In this document: positions 34,875 to 43,913 of the stretch, piece by piece
Numbering within the stretch: the stretch's first letter is position 1
How the letters are laid out: each line of letters begins with the position of its first letter
Assembly (NCBI RefSeq): GCF_002980495.1
Contig: NZ_PVBR01000012.1
Location: forward strand, 104,873 to 168,872
Reading direction: 5' to 3'
Length of the DNA stretch: 64,000 nt
DNA from: Phyllobacterium phragmitis
GTDB taxonomy: Bacteria; Pseudomonadota; Alphaproteobacteria; Rhizobiales; Rhizobiaceae
Position numbers and translations under genes: made by a program
The notes under the pieces: generated by a model
What the model was told of the DNA's origin: nothing
What the model saw: only the letters and a program-made list of their open reading frames with translations
Database searches by the model: none

Positions 34875-36772
34875 TCAATCGGCGGACGATTCTCGGCCTC
34901 ACGGCGTCGGCTTTCATTCCCGGCAGGCTTCTCGCGGCTGATCGCGAGCCAGCCTTTTTCAAGACTCAGCTGAAATTCGAAAAGCTGCCGGCACTGGCCG
35001 ACCGCCTGCCGAAAACGCCCCGGATCGTAAACCTCAGCGCCAAAGGCAGACAGCCTGGCCGGCATGGCGGCACGGTACGAACCCTGATCGGCAGCCAGAA
35101 AGATATCCGGCTGATGACGATCTACGGCTATACGCGCCTGGTCGGCTATGATGAAAAACTCAACATGATCCCGGATATCCTGGAAAGTTACGAGGTGCGC
35201 GACGAACGCATCTTCACCTTCACGATACGCGACGGCCACAAATGGTCCGATGGCACCCCGTTGACGCCGGAAGATTTCCGCTACTGCCTGGAAGACGTCT
35301 GGCTGAATGACGAGCTTTCCCCCGGAGGGCCGATCACGGCCTTGAGGGTCGATGGCAAGCCGCCCCGCTTCGAAATCATCGATCCGCTGACCGTCCGCTA
35401 TTCATGGGATGCGCCCAATCCCGACTTTCTGCCGAAACTTGCTGCCGCTCAGGCATTGATGCTTGTCCTTCCCGCCGCCTATCTCAAACAGTTCCACAAG
35501 AAATATCAGGATCCCTTTCGACTGGCCGGGTTGATGAAGGAATATCAGGCCAGGAAATGGACCTGGCTTCACATTCGCATGTCGCGGCAATACCGCCCCG
35601 AGAATCCTGATCTGCCGACCCTCGACCCATGGCGAAATACGACAAGGCCCCCGGCGGGACAATTCGTCTTCGAACGCAATCCGTATTTCCATAGGATCGA
35701 CGAAAACGGTCTGCAGCTGCCCTACATCGATCGCTTCGTCCTCAATATAAGCTCTTCGGAGATCATCGCCGCCAAGACCGGAGCCGGCGAGAGCGACCTT
35801 CAATGCTTCGGAATAGATTTTTCCGACTATACCTTCCTCAAGGACGCAGAAAAGCGTTACCCGATCAAGGTTCATCTGTGGAAACGAACGCAAGGGGCGC
35901 GGGTGGCGTTGCTGCCGAACCTGAATTGTGCCGACCCGGTATGGCAATCGCTGCTGCACGACGTTCGCATGCGTCGAGCACTCTCTCTGGCAATCGACAG
36001 GCGCGAGATCAACAAGGCGGTCTTCTACGGGCTGGCAACGGAGAGCGCCGATACGGTCCTGCCCGAAAGCCCCCTCTATCGTCCTGAATTCGCCGAGGCC
36101 TGGATTGCTCATGATCCGGAAAAGGCCAACGCATTGCTTGATGAAATGGGGCTCGACACACGTGACGACGACGGCCTGCGCCTCCTGCCCGACGGACGCT
36201 CCGCGCAGATCATCGTGGAAACCGCTGGTGAAAGCACGCTCGAGACGGATGTCCTCGAACTTGTAACCGATCATTGGCGTCAGATCGGCATTGCCTTGTT
36301 CATCCGGCCATCGCAGCGCGATGTCTTTCGCAGCCGGGCGATGGCCGGCCAGATCATGATGTCAATTTGGTCGGGCATCGACAATGGTGTTCCAACCGCC
36401 GACATGAGCCCTGATCAGCTTGCGCCGACCGCTGACGAGCAGTTGCAGTGGCCGCTTTGGGGCGTCCATTATATATCGCATGGTAAGATCGGCGAGGCGC
36501 CGGATATGCCCAAAGTGATCGAGCTCATGTCGCTTCTCAAGCGTTGGCGCAGATCGACCACTTCACAGGAGCGCGCCGCGATCTGGACCTCGATGCTTGG
36601 TATATACACCGATCAGGTGTTTTCGATCGGCATCGTCAACGCGACACACCAGCCGGTGATATCGTCCGCGAAGCTGCGCAATTTGCCCGACAACGGCCTC
36701 TATGGCTTCGATCCGACGTCTTATCTCGGTATCTATATGCCGGACACGTTCTGGCTTGGCGGGGAGGCCTAG
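34871..36772 (+). CDS. Oligopeptide-type (SBP_bac_5) binding protein
   Basis: 633 residues with a twin-arginine-like signal (NRRTILGLTASAFIPGRLLA). The DppA/YejA-like fold shows as DIRLMTIYGYTRLVGYDEKLNMIPDILESYEV, FTIRDGHKWSDGTPLTPEDFRYCLED, PPAGQFVFERNPYF and RRALSLAIDRREINKAVF. TTG start overlapping the ATPase stop (TTGA). Ligand is not readable from sequence; next to a lyase it could be an oligosaccharide or glycopeptide rather than a plain peptide. Confidence 0.87.
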   Translation: MINRRTILGLTASAFIPGRLLAADREPAFFKTQLKFEKLPALADRLPKTPRIVNLSAKGRQPGRHGGTVRTLIGSQKDIRLMTIYGYTRLVGYDEKLNMIPDILESYEVRDERIFTFTIRDGHKWSDGTPLTPEDFRYCLEDVWLNDELSPGGPITALRVDGKPPRFEIIDPLTVRYSWDAPNPDFLPKLAAAQALMLVLPAAYLKQFHKKYQDPFRLAGLMKEYQARKWTWLHIRMSRQYRPENPDLPTLDPWRNTTRPPAGQFVFERNPYFHRIDENGLQLPYIDRFVLNISSSEIIAAKTGAGESDLQCFGIDFSDYTFLKDAEKRYPIKVHLWKRTQGARVALLPNLNCADPVWQSLLHDVRMRRALSLAIDRREINKAVFYGLATESADTVLPESPLYRPEFAEAWIAHDPEKANALLDEMGLDTRDDDGLRLLPDGRSAQIIVETAGESTLETDVLELVTDHWRQIGIALFIRPSQRDVFRSRAMAGQIMMSIWSGIDNGVPTADMSPDQLAPTADEQLQWPLWGVHYISHGKIGEAPDMPKVIELMSLLKRWRRSTTSQERAAIWTSMLGIYTDQVFSIGIVNATHQPVISSAKLRNLPDNGLYGFDPTSYLGIYMPDTFWLGGEA

Positions 36773-36774
36773 GC

Positions 36775-37773
36775 GTGCTGCGATATATAATCTGGCGTAT
36801 CGCCGTGATGATCCCGACACTGCTGATCATATCGGCACTGGTCTTCACCATCATCGAGCTTCCGCCGGGCGACTATTTCGACAGTTATATCGCCGAGCTC
36901 AGGGCCCAGGGCGAGAGCGTGGATTCGGAGCGTATCCAGCTGTTGCGCAAGGAATACGGCTTCGACAAGCCGCCGGTCCTGCGATATTTCTACTGGGTCG
37001 GCGGCATGTTGCATGGCGATTTCGGCTATTCCTTCGAATATGATCTACCGGTTCGCGATGTCGTCGGAGACAGGATGTGGCTGACCATTCTCGTTTCCTT
37101 CGTCACCATCGTCTTCACCTGGATCATCGCCTTCCCCATCGGCATGTATTCGGCGACCCATCAATATAGCTGGGGCGACTACGGGCTGACATTGATCGGC
37201 CTTCTGGGCCTCGCCATACCGAATTTCATGCTGGCGCTCATCATGATGTATTTCGCCAACATCTGGTTCGGGACGTCGATCGGCCATCTCATGGATCAGA
37301 AATATCTGGGCGAACCGATGAGCTGGGACAAGGCCAAATCGGTCCTCGAGCATATCTGGATCCCCGTCGTCATCATCGGGACGGGAGGCACGGCCAGCAT
37401 GATCCGGCGCCTGCGCGCCAATCTCCTGGACGAACTCCACAAACAATATGTCACGACGGCGCGCGCAAAAGGTCTCAGCCCGTTCCGCACCCTGATCAAA
37501 TATCCACTGCGCATGTCGCTGAACTTCTTCATATCCGACATCGGCTCGATCCTGCCCGCCATCATCTCCGGCGCTGAAATCACCGCAATCGTGCTGTCGC
37601 TCGAAACCACCGGCCCGATGCTGATCAAGGCGCTGCAAAGTCAGGATATGTATCTGGCGGGTTCATTCCTGATGTTCCTGGCCTTCCTGACGGTCATCGG
37701 CGTGCTGATTTCCGATCTGGCGCTGGCACTGCTCGATCCGCGGATCCGATTGCAAGGCGGCAGCACCAAATGA
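36775..37773 (+). CDS. ABC importer permease, DppB/YejB type
   Basis: 332 residues, six transmembrane segments. LRYIIWRIAVMIPTLLIISALVFTIIELPPGDYF opens as in DppB/YejB. The EAA coupling loop reads YVTTARAKGLSPFRTLIKYPLRMSLN. GTG start at 36775 with GGGGAGG seven bases upstream; the frame upstream belongs to the binding-protein gene. Overlaps the second permease by four bases. Confidence 0.9.
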   Translation: MLRYIIWRIAVMIPTLLIISALVFTIIELPPGDYFDSYIAELRAQGESVDSERIQLLRKEYGFDKPPVLRYFYWVGGMLHGDFGYSFEYDLPVRDVVGDRMWLTILVSFVTIVFTWIIAFPIGMYSATHQYSWGDYGLTLIGLLGLAIPNFMLALIMMYFANIWFGTSIGHLMDQKYLGEPMSWDKAKSVLEHIWIPVVIIGTGGTASMIRRLRANLLDELHKQYVTTARAKGLSPFRTLIKYPLRMSLNFFISDIGSILPAIISGAEITAIVLSLETTGPMLIKALQSQDMYLAGSFLMFLAFLTVIGVLISDLALALLDPRIRLQGGSTK

Positions 37774-38945
37774 ACTCTCCCCTCCCGCCTCCCGGCGCCC
37801 CGCTGCAGCATTACGTCTCGACCGCACCGTTCGATCCCCAGTCAGTCGAAGTGATGACCAAGGAACAGGAGCGCGTCTATCAGGCCTCGCAACTGCGCCT
37901 GATGTGGTGGAAATTCAGGAACCACAGGCTCGCCGTCGCATCGGGCATATTCCTCCTGATACTCTATTTCGCGATTTTGATCTGTGAGTTCCTGGCGCCT
38001 TACAATCTGCATACGCGGAACATGGATTTCATTTATTCGCCACCGCAGCGCATACATCTGTTCCATGACGGCCAATTCGTCGGACCCTTCGCGTATCGGC
38101 ACCAGATGACGCTGGATATGGAGACGCTCAAACGCAATTATGCCGAAGACACAAGCCGGGTTCAGCCACTTCGTTTCTTCTGCAGAGGCGATAAGTACCG
38201 GTTCTGGGGTCTGGTCGAGAGCGATCTGCACCTGGTCTGCCCTGCCGAAAACGGCGAGCTTTTCCTCCTTGGTACGGACAGGTTGGGACGCGACGTGCTA
38301 TCGCGCATCATATATGGAGCGCGCATTTCACTGACGATCGGATTGATCGGCATCAGTTTCAGCTTTCTCCTGGGGATCATCATCGGCGGCCTTGCGGGTT
38401 ATCATGGCGGTGTTTTCGACCTGGTCGTGCAGCGGATCATCGAGGTCCTCCAGTCCATCCCCAGTATTCCGCTCTGGATGGCGCTTGCCGCGATCATGCC
38501 GATCACGTGGAGCCCCATCCTGATCTATTTCGGCATCACCGTGATCCTCGGCCTGCTCGACTGGACCGGCCTGGCACGTGCCGTGCGTTCCAAGCTTCTT
38601 GCGCTGCGCGAGGAGGATTATGTCCTGGCGGCGCAATTGATGGGCGCCAAGGGCAGCCGCATCATCAGGCGCCATCTGATCCCCGGCTTCATGTCGCATC
38701 TCATCGCGACGGCGACGATCTCGATCCCCGGCATGATACTCGGCGAGACGGCGCTGAGCTTCCTGGGGCTTGGTCTGAGAGCGCCGATCACCAGCTGGGG
38801 CATTCTTCTGACCGAGGCGCGCAGCGTCAGCGTCATCGCCTTTTATCCATGGCTGCTGTTTCCCATGATCCCGGTCATTCTGGTGATCCTGGCATTCAAT
38901 TTCCTCGGCGACGGGCTGCGCGATGCGGCCGATCCATACAGGTGA
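37770..38945 (+). CDS. ABC importer permease, DppC/YejE type
   Basis: 391 residues. QLRLMWWKFRNHRLAVASGIFLLILYFAILICEFLAPY at the N-terminus, a roughly 110-residue periplasmic loop, LLGTDRLGRDVLSRIIYGARISLTIG, and the EAA loop DYVLAAQLMGAKGSRIIRRHLIPG. Ends with FNFLGDGLRDAADP as DppC-type subunits do. Last gene of the importer operon and of the glycan block. Confidence 0.9.
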   Translation: MNSPLPPPGAPLQHYVSTAPFDPQSVEVMTKEQERVYQASQLRLMWWKFRNHRLAVASGIFLLILYFAILICEFLAPYNLHTRNMDFIYSPPQRIHLFHDGQFVGPFAYRHQMTLDMETLKRNYAEDTSRVQPLRFFCRGDKYRFWGLVESDLHLVCPAENGELFLLGTDRLGRDVLSRIIYGARISLTIGLIGISFSFLLGIIIGGLAGYHGGVFDLVVQRIIEVLQSIPSIPLWMALAAIMPITWSPILIYFGITVILGLLDWTGLARAVRSKLLALREEDYVLAAQLMGAKGSRIIRRHLIPGFMSHLIATATISIPGMILGETALSFLGLGLRAPITSWGILLTEARSVSVIAFYPWLLFPMIPVILVILAFNFLGDGLRDAADPYR

Positions 38946-40003
38946 GGATCGCATGTGCACCAATCTCTGCTTTGACTGCGGATGACGGGCACTCGGCTTT
39001 TTTCCTCGCCATGCGTCTTGACGGATTCGCCAAACGGCGATTTCCAAGGAAAATATTGCATGAAACCGCCGCACCTGTCGCGAGAAATTCATGTCCGATA
39101 ACGGCATTCAAGGCATGAATTGTGAGAGATTTCGCCGGATAAGATCAACATATGCCGCTTGGCCAACTGCGGCAAGCGCCCGAGCGATGATTTTGCCCCT
39201 CCTCCAAGGTGTCAATCGAACGGCGCCCATTTTCCCGACAACAAAATGAGCAGCTATAGATGATCGGCACCACGCCCGCTTTTCGCGTCTGGCCATTGAG
39301 AAAGAACGCCCCGATCCGGGAGTGGGAAGACGGGCGGTCTTGCGAACGCTCGTATGAAATAATTTGACTGCGGTCACAGGACCGCCCGTCCGGCGATTTC
39401 TGTCTCTGTCCGTTGCCTTAAGTGCTCTTTCGGCACATACCGAGCGTAGTCTCGGCAGGGTGAACCAGGACGCGAGCCTCCCCGGGCTCGCCGCTACGTC
39501 AGCGGCGAGGCGGAGGCGCCGGTTCCTCCCGCGAGACCCGCCGTCGCGAGCCGCGTTCCCGCCAGGAAGAACTGAGGGGAAGGATAAAGGCAGAGTGGAG
39601 ATGGGGGATAAGTTTTTTTGGGAGAACATGACATTCCCCTTCACCCTTGTGGTTCGAGGCTTCGCTTTGCTCCACCCTATAAGGGTGAAGGGCCGCGCTC
39701 CGACAGCTTCACAACAATAAGCAGTCTTTATTGCAGCAGGCGAAGAAGCGACGACGTTCCAGTAGCCCTCACCTGGAGGTGCGCAGTGAAGCGAAGCGCA
39801 ACGGAGCCTCGAAGGGTGAGAGGCTTGGCACCTCACGCGGGTTAATCCTCCTGTTTGTCGCCGATGATATTGCAGAACCGCCAAGAGCCGGTCCTTCTGG
39901 AATTCAAACCGCTAACCTGCCCGGGAAATGCGTTGGAGCGGTTCCTGTTTTGATGGAATTGTCTAGCCTTATCATTCTGCACCGCCGGAACTGTGGTGAT
40001 GAC

Positions 40004-40167
40004 GAGGCATGGATTCCTGTGACAAGCACAGGCCCGGGCACAGGAATGACGGAGGATTGACTGTTGCTGGCTAATTGTTGACGCTTGCCGCCGGCAAACC
40101 GGTTCTCGCGGTGACGAAACATCTCCATTTCCGTCATTCCTGTGCTTGTCACAGGAATCCATGCCTC
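40004..40167. repeat. Long inverted repeat pair
   Basis: The left arm at 40004-40052 and the reverse complement of the right arm at 40131-40167 are identical over 37 bases, apart from a 12-base insertion (CCCGGGCACAGG) in the left arm. The core reads GAGGCATGGATTCCTGTGAC on the left arm. Spacer of about 78 bases. Confidence 0.7.
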
Positions 40168-40381
40168 ACCGATGCCGCTGTTGCTGCGGTTGGAATAGGG
40201 TGATTGCCACCGTCAAGAGTGAGGAACGCCTGAACGCATCGTCTGAAAGTGAACTACTCTAGGGAAATCACCGTCTATATCGTGCGCGCAGATCTGACGG
40301 CAGGAGGCGGATGCGCGGGTATGGGAGCACGAAAGAAGCTGCGTCCGGCGAGGTTGATGTTCACCAACCTGCGACCGGATC

Positions 40382-40501
40382 ATCGATACCGTTGTACAGG
40401 AGCGGCGAATCAAAGGCTGGTCGCGGGCCAGGAAAGAGGCGTTGTTCGCGCTGACCCACGAAAAGCTGACTGCACTTTTGGAGCGAAGCAAAGCGAGGTG
40501 A
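40382..40501 (+). pseudogene. Possible GIY-YIG nuclease C-terminal fragment
   Basis: An in-frame stretch reading IDTVVQERRIKGWSRARKEALF and ending in LLERSKAR before a stop. The RERRIKGWSRA-KEAL pattern resembles the C-terminus of small GIY-YIG endonuclease-domain proteins. Nothing upstream continues the match, so it is a remnant at best. Confidence 0.35.
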
Positions 40502-41044
40502 GCTTCACCCCGCGCTTCGAGGCTTCGTGGCGCTTCGCTCCGCTGCACACCTCACCATGAAGGTGAAGGTGTGGCGCTCAGTCCCCTCACCGCGGAGGAG
40601 GCGCAATATATCAATAGGCCAACCTGAAATGCGCTGTTAGAGCGGTTCCTGTTTCAGTGGAATCGCCGGTCTATGCCATTGTGAACCGTTATCGCGGTGG
40701 AGAGGTCGAGGCAGTGATCACTCCATGAAAATATCAATGCGTTATAGTTCCATCTAAAAGTGAACTGCTCCAAGCCAAGCACCCTCCCCTGGTCGAATAC
40801 GATAAATATGAGATCGTGCGCCGTTCCCATCAGCAAGGACTACGTCCGCTTTGCCGGTCGCTTGTGGAGAGTCCCAAAAGCATTCCGCGGTGAATGCCTA
40901 GCCATCAGGCCGCCTCCGCCGACGGCCGGCTTGCCGCCTGCTTCGCTGCTCATCAGAGCGCGACCATTGACTTGACCACAAGTGAACCGCTCCAGCGGAT
41001 GGCGTATATTTCCGGACCGAACGATGGAATAAACAGTAATGCGG

Positions 41045-41062
41045 AATAGACTGCCGTCTATT
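41045..41062. promoter_or_regulatory. Candidate parS palindrome, copy 1
   Basis: AATAGAC TGCC GTCTATT is a perfect 7-base inverted repeat. Its core TAGACTGCCGTCTA recurs exactly at the repA stop codon (42686-42699). Repeated palindromes around repA and repB are where RepB binds in repABC replicons. Confidence 0.55.
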
Positions 41063-41482
41063 TTCCCATTAGTGACGACTTTTCAATGAGATAGACGGAT
41101 ACACAGGAACGAAACCCGGCACAGGCCGCCGGCTCACGCGCTTTCTCCCCCATCCCCGGAGGACCAAGATGGCGCCGGGCGGAGCGCTCCCAATCGCGCT
41201 TTGCGAAAGCATATATGACCTCGCCCATCAATTTGCGCCATCAGTTGACCAATTGAACGGGGGATCGGTCGCCACATCCAGCATGGCTCATGTGATAGCT
41301 TTAAGTATCGACTCGTCATCGACGCCTCAATCTCTTGCAAGATAATTGCAGAGGTTCGATAGCCAAGCGGCGGCGTTAACCTTTTATTAACCTAAAACTT
41401 CTTGCCGAGCCCGGAGAATCGGACATAATGACGGCATTAGCGTGAAAATCGCTCGAATACCGTTATTTGAGGTTCTGGAAAA
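41063..41482. promoter_or_regulatory. repA upstream region
   Basis: About 420 bases with no supported gene between the palindrome and repA. It holds the CtrA-type box at 41376-41391 and must contain the repABC promoter. No strong Shine-Dalgarno sequence precedes ATG 41483 (GGTTCTGG is the nearest purine stretch). Confidence 0.5.
41376..41391. promoter_or_regulatory. CtrA-type box upstream of repA
   Basis: TTAACCTTTTATTAAC matches the full CtrA consensus TTAA-N7-TTAAC, including the CC after the first half-site. It lies about 92 bases before the repA start. CtrA is the master cell-cycle regulator of alphaproteobacteria; control of repABC by it is inference. Confidence 0.6.
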
Positions 41483-42688
41483 ATGAATTTCTCTGCTCCC
41501 CAGCAAAAGGCGCTGTTTGATGACATCATCTTGTCTCAGGGGCGAGAGATATCCAAGCGGCTGAATCAGCTTCGGCTCGAAACGTTTCCGCCAAACGCAT
41601 CCAAGACCCTGCGGCAGTTTTCGCTCGCCGAAGCAGCTTATTTCCTCGGTGTATCGACGAGCAACCTCAAAAAGCTGCATCTGGAAGGTAAAGGTGTGGA
41701 GCCGCATATTCACGCCGGCGGCCGGCGCACCTATTCGGCCGAACAGATCATGGAACTGCGCCATTATCTCGACAGGAACGGGCGCGCCGACGTCAAAAAA
41801 TACGTTCCGCACCGCCGCAACGGTGAAAAGCTCCAGGTCATTGCCGTCGTCAACTTCAAGGGCGGCTCGGGCAAAACCACCACCGCCGCACATCTCGCGC
41901 AACACCTTGCCCTCACCGGCCATCGCGTTCTTGCCGTCGATCTCGATCCGCAGGCGTCGCTTTCGGCTCTGCACGGCATCCAGCCGGAGCTCGACAAATA
42001 TCCGTCGATCTATGAGGCGATCCGGTATGATGAAGAGCGCAAGCCCATTGCGGAGGTGATCCGTCCGACCAATTTTCCCGGGCTCAGCATCATTCCGGCC
42101 TCCCTGGAGCTGCAGGAATATGAATACGACACGCCGCTGGCAATGCAGGACCGGAGTTCGACGGAAGGAAAGACCTTCTGGAACCGTATCGAGGCAGCGC
42201 TCAAGCAGGTGGATGGCCAGTACGATATCGTCGTAATCGATTGCCCTCCGCAGCTTGGATATTTGACATTGACGGCCCTTGCCGCTGCCTCGTCGGTGCT
42301 GATTACCGTTCATCCGCAGATGCTGGATCTTATGTCGATGTCTCAGTTCCTGCTGATGCTCGGCGATATCCTGAAAACCATCCGCAGGGCTGGCGGCGAG
42401 GTCGATCTCGACTGGTTCAGATATCTCATCACGCGCTATGAACCGACGGACATTCCGCAGGCCCAGATGGTGGGTTTCATGCAGTCCATGCTGGCCAAGC
42501 AGATGCTGAAGCATCAGATGGTGAAATCCACGGCGATTTCCGATGCAGGCCTGACGAAACAGACACTGTATGAAGTCGAAAAGTCCGGAATGACCAGGGC
42601 CACATATGAACGCGCGATGGAATCGCTCGAGGCCGTCAATTCGGAAATCTGCGACCTGATCCATCAAGCATGGGGAAGATCAAAATAG
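41483..42688 (+). CDS. repA: Plasmid partitioning ATPase RepA
   Basis: 401 residues. An N-terminal winged-helix-type DNA-binding part (FSLAEAAYFLGVSTSNLKKLHLEGKG), then the ParA-type ATPase with deviant Walker A VVNFKGGSGKTTTAAHLA (about 123-140), VDLDPQASLSALHG and IVVIDCPPQLGYLTLTAL. Moves the replicon to daughter cells together with RepB and represses the operon. Its stop codon lies inside the second copy of the parS-like palindrome. Confidence 0.95.
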   Translation: MNFSAPQQKALFDDIILSQGREISKRLNQLRLETFPPNASKTLRQFSLAEAAYFLGVSTSNLKKLHLEGKGVEPHIHAGGRRTYSAEQIMELRHYLDRNGRADVKKYVPHRRNGEKLQVIAVVNFKGGSGKTTTAAHLAQHLALTGHRVLAVDLDPQASLSALHGIQPELDKYPSIYEAIRYDEERKPIAEVIRPTNFPGLSIIPASLELQEYEYDTPLAMQDRSSTEGKTFWNRIEAALKQVDGQYDIVVIDCPPQLGYLTLTALAAASSVLITVHPQMLDLMSMSQFLLMLGDILKTIRRAGGEVDLDWFRYLITRYEPTDIPQAQMVGFMQSMLAKQMLKHQMVKSTAISDAGLTKQTLYEVEKSGMTRATYERAMESLEAVNSEICDLIHQAWGRSK

Positions 42689-42699
42689 ACTGCCGTCTA
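42686..42699. promoter_or_regulatory. Candidate parS palindrome, copy 2
   Basis: TAGACTGCCGTCTA, identical to the core of the palindrome at 41045-41062. The first three bases are the repA stop codon. It sits between repA and repB. Confidence 0.55.
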
Positions 42700-42757
42700 A
42701 ATCAGGAATTTATGACGTGAAAACAGATGGCTAGGAACAATCAAAGAATGTGGTCCA

Positions 42758-43759
42758 ATGGCTAGAAAGAACATTTTCGACAATTTGATGCGGACGGAGC
42801 CGTCCGAAGCCAATGAAGACGATCGACGCGATTCAGGCTTTCCGAAATTCGGCGCCGCGAAATCCATTTCGTCCTCGATCGATGAGCTTGCCAAGCAAGC
42901 ATCGAAACTGATCGAAGGTGAGACGATTGTCGAAATCGATCCTGATCTGATCGATGGCTCGTTCGTTGCGGATCGCATGAAAGCCGATGACGACGCCTAT
43001 CAGGAGCTGCTTTCAGCGGTCCGGGAGAGGGGACAGGATACACCAATCCTGGTGCGCCCGCATCCTGATCGTGATGGTCGCTACATGATCGTGTTCGGCC
43101 ATCGCCGGGTCAGCGTTGCCAGAGAGCTCGGCCGGCCGGTTCGCGCCGTCGTCAAAGCTCTGGCGGATATCGACCACATCATAGCCCAGGGGCAGGAGAA
43201 CGCCGCTCGGGCCAATCTGACGTTCATCGAGCGTGTTCTGTTCGCCCAGCGGCTGGAAACGCTGGGATATGGCCGCGAGACCATCCAGTCGGCGCTGTCG
43301 ATCGATTATCAGACGCTCAGCAAGATGCTGACGATACCCAAGGCAATCCCGGCGGCGATCATCGATGCAATAGGCCCCGCAAAGGGCGTCGGGCGCGATC
43401 GCTGGCTGGATTTGCGCAAACTTGTCGAACGGCCGAGAAATACCGAGGCTGCGGCAGCGTTCACAGCAAGCACGGAGTTCATGGCAGCGGATCAGGAGCG
43501 ACGCTTTGATCTGCTGTTCGATCATCTCAGCGGCGCCAGCAAAAAGCCGGTGAAAAAGGCGATCGAGCCAAAGACCGCACGGGTCTGGGCCGCCGCCGAC
43601 AAGCAGGTGACGGGAGATATCCGCAATACCGGAAAAACCTTCAGCCTGGCGTTGAAGGCCAAGGACGCCGGTAAATTTGGAGAATACCTGACCGAGAACC
43701 TGGATCGCTTTTATGAAGCTTTCAGGGAATCGGAAAAAGCGAAGCAAACGGGAGACTAG
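42758..43759 (+). CDS. repB: Plasmid partitioning protein RepB
   Basis: 333 residues of the ParB family: the clamp-domain motif VFGHRRVSVARELG at about 108-121, ENAARANLTFIERVLFAQRL, and a helix-turn-helix region around IQSALSIDYQTLSKML. Binds the centromere-like sites and stimulates RepA. About 70 bases separate it from repA. An untranslated stretch with the antisense RNA follows. Confidence 0.95.
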   Translation: MARKNIFDNLMRTEPSEANEDDRRDSGFPKFGAAKSISSSIDELAKQASKLIEGETIVEIDPDLIDGSFVADRMKADDDAYQELLSAVRERGQDTPILVRPHPDRDGRYMIVFGHRRVSVARELGRPVRAVVKALADIDHIIAQGQENAARANLTFIERVLFAQRLETLGYGRETIQSALSIDYQTLSKMLTIPKAIPAAIIDAIGPAKGVGRDRWLDLRKLVERPRNTEAAAAFTASTEFMAADQERRFDLLFDHLSGASKKPVKKAIEPKTARVWAAADKQVTGDIRNTGKTFSLALKAKDAGKFGEYLTENLDRFYEAFRESEKAKQTGD

Positions 43760-43766
43760 AAACCGC

Positions 43767-43820
43767 AAAAGAAAAAGGCCCCCAACGACGCAGTCGTGGA
43801 AGCCCTTCTCAGATGTAAGC
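43767..43820 (-). ncRNA. repABC counter-transcribed antisense RNA (ctRNA)
   Basis: Between repB and repC, read on the minus strand: a TTGACA box (43850-43855), 17 bases, a GATTCT -10-like box (43827-43832), then about 54 bases ending in a hairpin (stem GGCTTCCACGAC with GTCGTTGGGGGCC, loop TGC) and TTTTTCTTTT. This is the standard position and form of the incompatibility antisense RNA that limits RepC synthesis. Exact ends are estimated. Confidence 0.7.
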
Positions 43821-43913
43821 AGTCAGAGAATCACATTTCCACGAATCACTGTCAAGAGTCTTTAGCGTCATTTGGCGAGCGGATTTCTTTTGCCTGAACG
43901 AAGGTGAAGGAAA

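Larger units (their letters stand above)
38946..41044. repeat. Gene-poor region rich in palindromic intergenic repeats
   Basis: About 2.1 kb with no supported complete gene. It contains a perfect hairpin at 39487-39509 (CTCGCCGCT / AGCGGCGAG), an inverted pair at 39331-39339 and 39380-39388, a perfect 12-base inverted pair at 39637-39648 and 39681-39692, and related CTTCG/CGAAG-rich repeats at about 39769-39835 and 40485-40571. It also has a long inverted pair at 40004-40052 and 40131-40167, and four scattered copies of a GGAGCGGTTC element (39935, 40639, and inverted at 40752 and 40977). Mosaics like this are typical of alphaproteobacterial repeat elements. It separates the importer operon from repABC. 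Confidence 0.6.

Noticed and set aside
39108..39884. 258-residue minus-strand frame in the repeat region
   Set aside because: Passes through hairpins and repeats, is very Arg-rich, and lacks domain or start signals.
39600..40600. Repeated hairpin motifs considered as a CRISPR array
   Set aside because: Repeats are irregular in length, spacing and orientation, without unique spacers of constant length or cas genes.
41387..42667. 426-residue minus-strand frame opposite repA
   Set aside because: Antisense to an unmistakable RepA; no protein features of its own.
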